Source: an uncultured Pleomorphomonas sp.
GTDB lineage: Bacteria > Pseudomonadota > Alphaproteobacteria > Rhizobiales > Pleomorphomonadaceae
DNA: 64,000 nt
Assembly: GCA_937868725.1 (NCBI GenBank)
Contig: CALMMQ010000104.1
Location: 1 to 64,000, forward strand
Direction of reading: 5' to 3'
This document shows positions 54,957-64,000 of this stretch, piece after piece; within the stretch, counting starts at the first letter, position 1, and each line of letters opens with the position of its first letter. The translations under genes were made by a program, and so were the position numbers. The notes under the pieces were generated by a model, which was not told the origin of the DNA, made no database searches, and saw only the letters and a list, made by a program, of their open reading frames with translations.

Positions 54957-55943
54957 ATGAAATATCGTTCCTTTGGCCGCCTGCCGGTCAAAACCTCGGA
55001 GATCGGCTTCGGCGCCTGGCAGATCGGCGGCGCCTGGGGTGAAGTCAGCGAGGCCGACGGCAAGGCTGCCCTCAACGCCGCGCTCGATGCCGGCGTCACC
55101 TTCGTCGACACCGCCGACGTCTACGGCGACGGTCGATCGGAAAAGATCATCGCCGAGGTGTTGAAGGCGCGCGGCGGCCCACGGCCGTTCGTCGCCACCA
55201 AGGCCGGCCGCCGCCTCAACCCGCACGTCGCCGCCGGCTACACCCGTGCCAACATCGAAGCCTTCATTGATCGCAGCCTTGGCAATCTCGCCGTCGACCG
55301 GCTCGATCTCGTGCAACTGCATTGCCCGCCGACCGAGGTGTTCTATACGCCCGAGCTGTTCGACGGTCTCGAGGCCATCAAGGCCGCCGGCAAGATCGCC
55401 AACTACGGCGTCAGCGTCGAGAAGGTCGAAGAGGCGCTGAAGGCCATCGAGTATCCCGGCGTCGTGTCGGTGCAGATCATCTACAACATTTTTCGCCAGC
55501 GCCCCGGCCAGCTGTTCTTTGCCGAGGCGCGCAAGCGCGGCATCGCCGTCATCGTCCGCGTGCCGCTGGCCTCCGGCCTGCTGTCGGGCAAGATCACGGC
55601 GACGACCCATTTTGCCGCCGACGACCATCGCCTGTTCAATCGCCACGGCGAAGCCTTCGACGTCGGCGAAACGTTCGGTGGCGTGCCGTTCGAGGTCGGC
55701 CTTGAGGCCGTCGAGGACGTCCGCAAGCTGGTGCCGGCCGGCGCCAGCATGGCTGCCTTTGCGCTGCGCTGGATCCTGATGGCCGACGCGGTCAGCGTCG
55801 TCATCCCCGGCGCCCGCAACGCCGAACAGGCGCGCGGCAACGCCGCCGCCGCCGATCTGCCGGCCATCGCCGCCGACGTCATGGCCGCGGCGCGCGACAT
55901 CTACGCCCGGCGCATCGCGCCGCACGTCCATCACCGCTGGTAA
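54957..55943 (+). CDS. Aldo/keto reductase
   Basis: A 328-residue NADPH-dependent oxidoreductase with a TIM barrel. The catalytic tetrad is visible: Asp (FVDTADVYGDG, about 51), Tyr (about 56), Lys in ATKAGRR (about 82), and His in LVQLHCPP (about 120). The C-terminal NADPH-binding VVIPGARN motif (about 283-290) is present. The substrate is unknown; being directly after araDA it may reduce or oxidise a pentose derivative, but it has its own leader and terminator. Start at 54957 after AGGGAGA. Confidence 0.9.
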   Translation: MKYRSFGRLPVKTSEIGFGAWQIGGAWGEVSEADGKAALNAALDAGVTFVDTADVYGDGRSEKIIAEVLKARGGPRPFVATKAGRRLNPHVAAGYTRANIEAFIDRSLGNLAVDRLDLVQLHCPPTEVFYTPELFDGLEAIKAAGKIANYGVSVEKVEEALKAIEYPGVVSVQIIYNIFRQRPGQLFFAEARKRGIAVIVRVPLASGLLSGKITATTHFAADDHRLFNRHGEAFDVGETFGGVPFEVGLEAVEDVRKLVPAGASMAAFALRWILMADAVSVVIPGARNAEQARGNAAAADLPAIAADVMAAARDIYARRIAPHVHHRW

Positions 55944-55998
55944 GCGGTCGCGATTTTCGTCCACGCCGGCTTCAGGCCAGGTTACGGGACGCACCTTG

Positions 55999-56039
55999 CG
56001 GCGCCCTCCGGTTTCACCCGGACGGCGCCGTCTCTTTTT
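55999..56039 (+). terminator. Intrinsic terminator after the aldo/keto reductase
   Basis: CGGCGCC (55999-56005) pairs with GGCGCCG (56024-56030), with inner TCCG/CGGA pairing after one mismatch, then TCTCTTTTT. It lies 55 bases past the stop codon. Confidence 0.8.
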
Positions 56040-56117
56040 CCGCTCAGCCGGCGACCAAGCATGACTGTGTAATCCCGAAGGAAACATCGGGGGCTACAGC
56101 TGTTTGGGCTTGAGACC

Positions 56118-56459
56118 TCAGAACGTCTTGTAACCGACCATGATGTAATTGGTGGACGTGCGTCCGACCAACGTCTCCATTCCGGGGTCCGTTCTGAAGT
56201 TCAAAAAGGTAGTCGAACCACTGCTCGCCTTATAGGCACAGCCATTGGCGCTAACAACTTTAACGGATCCATTATAGGTTCCGTAGGGGCAAACCAGCTT
56301 ACCCTGGCCGGTGCTGCCGATCGTCAGGGTGCAAATGGTGTCCCAGCCGGCAAGGGCCGCGTTCCACTTGCCAGCCAACCCGGACACTGTGCACTGGGCG
56401 CTGGCTGATGTCGACGAAGCCAGGATCAACACGGCAATCAATGACAAAAGACGAGACAT
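56118..56459 (-). CDS. Orphan secreted protein with four cysteines
   Basis: A 113-residue protein with a signal peptide (MSRLLSLIAVLILASSTSAS, cleavage after about residue 21). The mature part, beginning QCTVSGLAGKWNAALAGWD, has four cysteines (Cys23, about 43, 57 and 74) suitable for two disulfides, and a Gly/Thr/Ser-rich texture suggesting a small lipocalin-like or beta-barrel fold (GKWN at the start is reminiscent of a lipocalin GxW motif). It is AT-richer than its neighbours and stands alone. I recognise no family. Its cysteine number and composition resemble the orphan protein at 9145-9690. Confidence 0.7.
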   Translation of the reverse strand: MSRLLSLIAVLILASSTSASAQCTVSGLAGKWNAALAGWDTICTLTIGSTGQGKLVCPYGTYNGSVKVVSANGCAYKASSGSTTFLNFRTDPGMETLVGRTSTNYIMVGYKTF

Positions 56460-56865
56460 AATTCACCACCAGACAAGACAAGATCGACTGGAGAGACTAA
56501 TTTCCTTCCAGTTACAAAGCAGAAACTATAGCACCGATTGTATCTGTGAACTCGGATAAATACATAGCACACTATCAACCGGCAGCCGCTTGCCCGACTT
56601 GTTTGAGGACAGACCCGAGACTTTCGGACTTAGCCCCTGGTATCGGCATCGACAGCTCGTGCTTTGTGGGGCAACTGGATCGCAGCAGCGCCAATGCGGC
56701 AAGCGGACCTGCGAGCGGCTGTGGTCGTCCGACACACCGCGCGCCTGGCATTCGACTGAACCCAGACGGAGTCCAGGCCAAGCGGTGTACGAACCGCTCG
56801 CCGCTGGTGCGTTTCGAGTTCGCCAAGGCACCGCCGCAGGGACGGCGAACACTGGCGCGTCAATC
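56460..56865. other. Gene-less region downstream of dgdA
   Basis: 406 bases between the orphan secreted protein gene and dgdA with no gene that I can support. A minus-strand open frame (56575-56826) reads as arginine- and proline-rich text without a family match. The left part near the secreted gene is AT-rich and probably holds its promoter. Confidence 0.45.
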
Positions 56866-58197
<1,332 letters not shown>

Positions 58198-58259
58198 CTA
58201 GATTTGCCGCCCGACATAAGTAAAGTTGAAATTCCTTATATCGGATTTCAGAGGTGTGA

Positions 58260-59108
58260 ATGGCCAGTCTCGACATCGCCCTGCTGCGCTCCTTCATGAT
58301 CATCGCCCGCTCCGGCTCGATCAGCGCTGCCTCGGCCCGCATCGGCCGCACCCAGTCGGCCCTGAGCATGCAGATGCGCCGTCTTGAGGACGAGGTCGGC
58401 CAGCCGCTGCTGCACCGCAGTGGTAGCGGCGTGCGCGTCACCGCCGCCGGCGAACGCCTGCTCGTCCACGCCGAACGCATTGTCGCCGCCCACGACGAGG
58501 CCGTGGCCGATCTCGTCGGCACCGGCCTCATCGGCAAGGTGCGGTTCGGCTGTCCGGAAGACTATTGCTACGCCTTCCTGCCCGGTCTGGTGCGCAGCTT
58601 CTGCGCCTACCACCCGGCCGTCGAGGTCGAGATCATCGCCGCCCCGACCAGTGAACTGCAGCCGCTGCTGCATCGCCACCAGATCGAGCTGGCGCTGGTA
58701 TCGGTCCCCGACGCCGCCGCGCCCGGCGTCATCCGTTCGGAAAGTCTGGTCTGGGTCGGCGACGGACCGGAGCCCGAGGTGCTGCGCCAGGACGTGCTGC
58801 CGCTGGCGCTGGCCGCGCCCAACACGCTCGACCATCGCCTCGCCTGCTATGCCATGGCCAGCATCGGCCGGCGCTACCGCGTCGCCTACGCTGCCAACGG
58901 CCTCGCCGGCCTGATTTCCGTCGTCCGCTCCGGTCAGGCCGTATCGGTGATGACGCGCACCGCCGTGCCGCCGGACCTTGCCATCGTCAGCGACCGGCTA
59001 CCGCCGCTCACCACCATCGGCATCACCCTGGCCTTTGCCGACGGCCATCGCTCCGCCGCCGCCGAAGCGCTCGGCAACCACATCCGCAGCGTGTTGCCGA
59101 CGCTGTGA
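58260..59108 (+). CDS. LysR-family transcriptional regulator, probably controlling dgdA
   Basis: A 282-residue regulator with an N-terminal winged helix (about 4-63: LDIALLRSFMIIARSGSIS, TQSALSMQMRRLEDEVG) and a C-terminal periplasmic-binding-like effector domain (about 90-280). It is divergent from dgdA, the usual arrangement for a LysR regulator and its target. The known dgd regulator of Burkholderia (DgdR) is also of this family, but orthology cannot be asserted here. The 92-base spacer (58168-58259) is AT-rich (TAAGTAAAGTTGAAATTCC) and should contain T-N11-A sites. Confidence 0.85.
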   Translation: MASLDIALLRSFMIIARSGSISAASARIGRTQSALSMQMRRLEDEVGQPLLHRSGSGVRVTAAGERLLVHAERIVAAHDEAVADLVGTGLIGKVRFGCPEDYCYAFLPGLVRSFCAYHPAVEVEIIAAPTSELQPLLHRHQIELALVSVPDAAAPGVIRSESLVWVGDGPEPEVLRQDVLPLALAAPNTLDHRLACYAMASIGRRYRVAYAANGLAGLISVVRSGQAVSVMTRTAVPPDLAIVSDRLPPLTTIGITLAFADGHRSAAAEALGNHIRSVLPTL

Positions 59109-59392
59109 ACCACCCTCGCCAAGGCCGGCAAACGCGCCTCGATAGGGCCGGAAACGCCCTTCATAGCCGTCATGCCTTGGGTAAACGGCCATCCGGAACG
59201 ACCAAAATAAGTATTCATACATAGCGACTGAGCCGCATTTTCCCGGTCGCGCCAGCGACTTTTGCCGCCCGCAGCCCGACTTTCGCCCGGCCAGACCAGG
59301 CCGAGATGGCCGCGAAGCGATTCTCCACCCACCCCGAGCCTTGCCCGACGGCAAGCGTTCCGTCCATGTCGGCACCGATCCCGACGATGGGA

Positions 59393-62854
<3,462 letters not shown>

Positions 62855-62970
62855 CGCTCTCAGCCCGAACCGTTGTCGCCCGAACTCTAGACTGCCGGCC
62901 GGTCACCCAACAAAGGAATTCACCACCGGCCGTGCACCGCATGTGGATAAGACCAAGGCCCTGCCCGTCG

Positions 62971-63291
62971 TCACACCAGCATGTCGGCCGACGACAGCAC
63001 CACGGCCAGCATGGTGCCGAACAGGATGAGCGCGCCGAAGGCGGCAACATCGCGCACGATGGCCGCCGATGCCACGGCGTCGGCCAGCCGCCGCGACGGC
63101 GACACCGTGAAGTCGCGCACCGTCGGCAGTTCGGAGATAGCCGCCGTCGCCGCGTCGTGTCCGGACAGACGCCACGACCGCCGCCCCGCCTCGGCAATGG
63201 CCAGACGCGGACTGGCGAAGCGGTCGCGCCAGCGCGCGGCAACCGCCAGTTCGAACTCCCCAACGATCAGACTGGCGCGGACCTCCGACAT
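62971..63291 (-). CDS. LexA-controlled small tail-anchored membrane protein, function unknown
   Basis: A 106-residue protein. Residues 1-78 are soluble, with alternating charged and hydrophobic residues (MSEVRASLIVGEFELAVAAR...); residues about 81-101 form one hydrophobic segment (DVAAFGALILFGTMLAVVL), so it should be a tail-anchored or single-pass inner-membrane protein with a very short far-side end. AGGAGG lies 7 bases before the ATG at 63291. Upstream is a good promoter (TTGACA) whose spacer contains a perfect GTTC-N7-GTTC SOS box. I recognise no family. Damage-induced small membrane proteins in other bacteria (SidA, YneA) block division, which makes this a candidate. Confidence 0.78.
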   Translation of the reverse strand: MSEVRASLIVGEFELAVAARWRDRFASPRLAIAEAGRRSWRLSGHDAATAAISELPTVRDFTVSPSRRLADAVASAAIVRDVAAFGALILFGTMLAVVLSSADMLV

Positions 63292-63632
63292 ATTCGCCTC
63301 CTGTGTTCCCTGTATGTGTGTTGTATGTTCCTTTTTTGTTCGATTGTCAAGCCGCGATTTAACACAGATCAAATTGCCAAAGTTCTTATATTGTTCCAAG
63401 ATGGCATGGCCAGAATATTGCCAATGAGATGTACATCGTAAATCGGCGCCACTTAGACTTTGAGATATAGCTTGTTGAAGTCAAGTTGATTCAAGTCATG
63501 GACAACGTGCAGAACAAGGTTCTGAACCTCCTGCCCGCTGGTCGCCTCGCCCCGTGCCGATAGCAAAGAAAAGGGCACCGCGACGATGGCCGCGATGCCC
63601 TGGCTGAGTTTAGCGATGACGGCTATGGGCGA
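63292..63632. other. Intergenic region between gyrA and the SOS-controlled gene
   Basis: 341 bases without a gene. The left half carries the SOS promoter. The right half (63400-63632) contains the 3' flank of gyrA; I see no strong intrinsic terminator, only a weak GC hairpin near 63560-63600. Confidence 0.5.
63322..63350 (-). promoter_or_regulatory. LexA-regulated promoter (SOS box)
   Basis: On the minus strand TTGACA (63350-63345, perfect -35), a 17-base spacer, and CATACA (63327-63322) as a weak -10. GTTC-N7-GTTC (63327-63330 and 63338-63341), the alphaproteobacterial LexA box, fills the spacer, an ideal place to block RNA polymerase. The next gene in this direction starts at 63291. Confidence 0.78.
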
Positions 63633-64000
63633 TCAGTTGTCGCCCTCAGTCTCCTCCTCGCCGATGTCGGAGATGTGCTCGACCGAGACCACCTTCTCAC
63701 CTTCGGCGGTGTTGAAGATGCGCACACCCTTGGACGCCCGCGATACCAGACGGATCTGGGCCACCGGCACACGGATCAGCTGACCACCGTCGGAGACCAG
63801 CATGATCTGGTCGGCCTCTTCCACCGGGAAGGCGGCGATCAGCTTGCCGATCTCGTCGAGCTTGCTCTGGTCGGTGGCCTTGATGCCCTTGCCGCCTCGG
63901 CCGGAGATGCGGAAGTCGTAGCTCGACGACCGCTTGCCGTAACCCTGCTCGTTGACCGTCAGCACGAACTGCTGCGCCAGCAACATCTCGGCGTAGCGCT
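63633..64000 (-). CDS. gyrA: DNA gyrase subunit A (C-terminal part, runs off the right edge)
   Basis: The last 120 or so residues of GyrA, belonging to the beta-pinwheel domain that wraps DNA. The strings EQGYGKRSSSYDFR, SGRGGKGIKATD, DQIMLVSDGGQLIRVPV and SRASKGVRIF are characteristic GyrA repeats; the protein ends in an acidic tail (DIGEEETEGDN). The start, the active-site Tyr region and the quinolone-resistance region lie outside the window. Confidence 0.95.
   Translation of the reverse strand, partial: RYAEMLLAQQFVLTVNEQGYGKRSSSYDFRISGRGGKGIKATDQSKLDEIGKLIAAFPVEEADQIMLVSDGGQLIRVPVAQIRLVSRASKGVRIFNTAEGEKVVSVEHISDIGEEETEGDN

Overview
The window reads as chromosomal DNA of a high-GC alphaproteobacterium, most likely a member of the Hyphomicrobiales (Rhizobiales). 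The support is the housekeeping order tig-clpP-clpX-lon-hupB-tRNA-Val, the groups queA-tgt, coaD-ppi and nrdR-ribD, an alphaproteobacterial LexA box (GTTC-N7-GTTC) and CtrA-like sites. I cannot fix the family from sequence alone. There are no insertion sequences, integrases, CRISPR arrays or rRNA genes. Three tRNAs (Val-TAC, Leu-TAG, Leu-GAG) are present, all on the minus strand.

Layout. 0-0.6 kb: start of a nuo operon (nuoA, nuoB running off the left edge). 0.8-11 kb: mostly plus-strand single genes (ilvA, RDD protein, bpt, alaX, sseA, rimO, a SPOR protein, an orphan secreted protein, an EF-hand protein), ending in the remnant of an MFS transporter gene. 11-16.6 kb: asparaginase and a D-xylose ABC importer (xylFGH), with a long gene-less AT-rich stretch upstream. 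18-21.4 kb: a LacI regulator divergent from a Gfo/Idh/MocA dehydrogenase and a TIM-barrel isomerase, with a clear operator between them. 21.4-28.7 kb: the proteostasis block hupB-lon-clpX-clpP-tig. 29-33 kb: DUF4405, TfoX-like, tenA-tgt-queA. 33.4-37.9 kb: an HD-GYP-like protein, two cyclophilins with coaD, and a flavodoxin/DUF2023 pair behind a Fur-like inverted repeat. 37.9-43.3 kb: ureide genes (uraD, allC), ribD-nrdR and a chemoreceptor. 44-45 kb: fliN and lipB. 45.3-55.9 kb: a second sugar importer (ytfQRT-yjfF type), an AraC whose arabinose-contact residues are all retained, araD, araA and an aldo/keto reductase. 56-59 kb: an orphan secreted protein, then dgdA (2,2-dialkylglycine decarboxylase) divergent from a LysR regulator. 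59.4-64 kb: dnaE, a small LexA-controlled membrane protein, and the 3' end of gyrA.

How the genes fit together. The accessory theme is pentose and sugar-derivative use: xylose uptake, probable L-arabinose uptake and isomerase-pathway catabolism (no araB kinase in view), and an inositol/sugar-acid-like oxidation module under LacI control. Nitrogen scavenging is represented by asparaginase, ureide breakdown and dialkylglycine decarboxylation.

The observations I rate highest are: (1) a 106-residue single-pass membrane protein next to dnaE whose promoter carries a perfect SOS box, a candidate damage-induced division or membrane effector; (2) a RibD whose deaminase domain has lost all three zinc ligands while its reductase domain looks intact; (3) a flavodoxin gene overlapping a DUF2023 gene behind a Fur-like operator; and (4) the link between AraC, araDA and the ytfQRT-yjfF importer. 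All calls were made by eye from the sequence; no database search was run.
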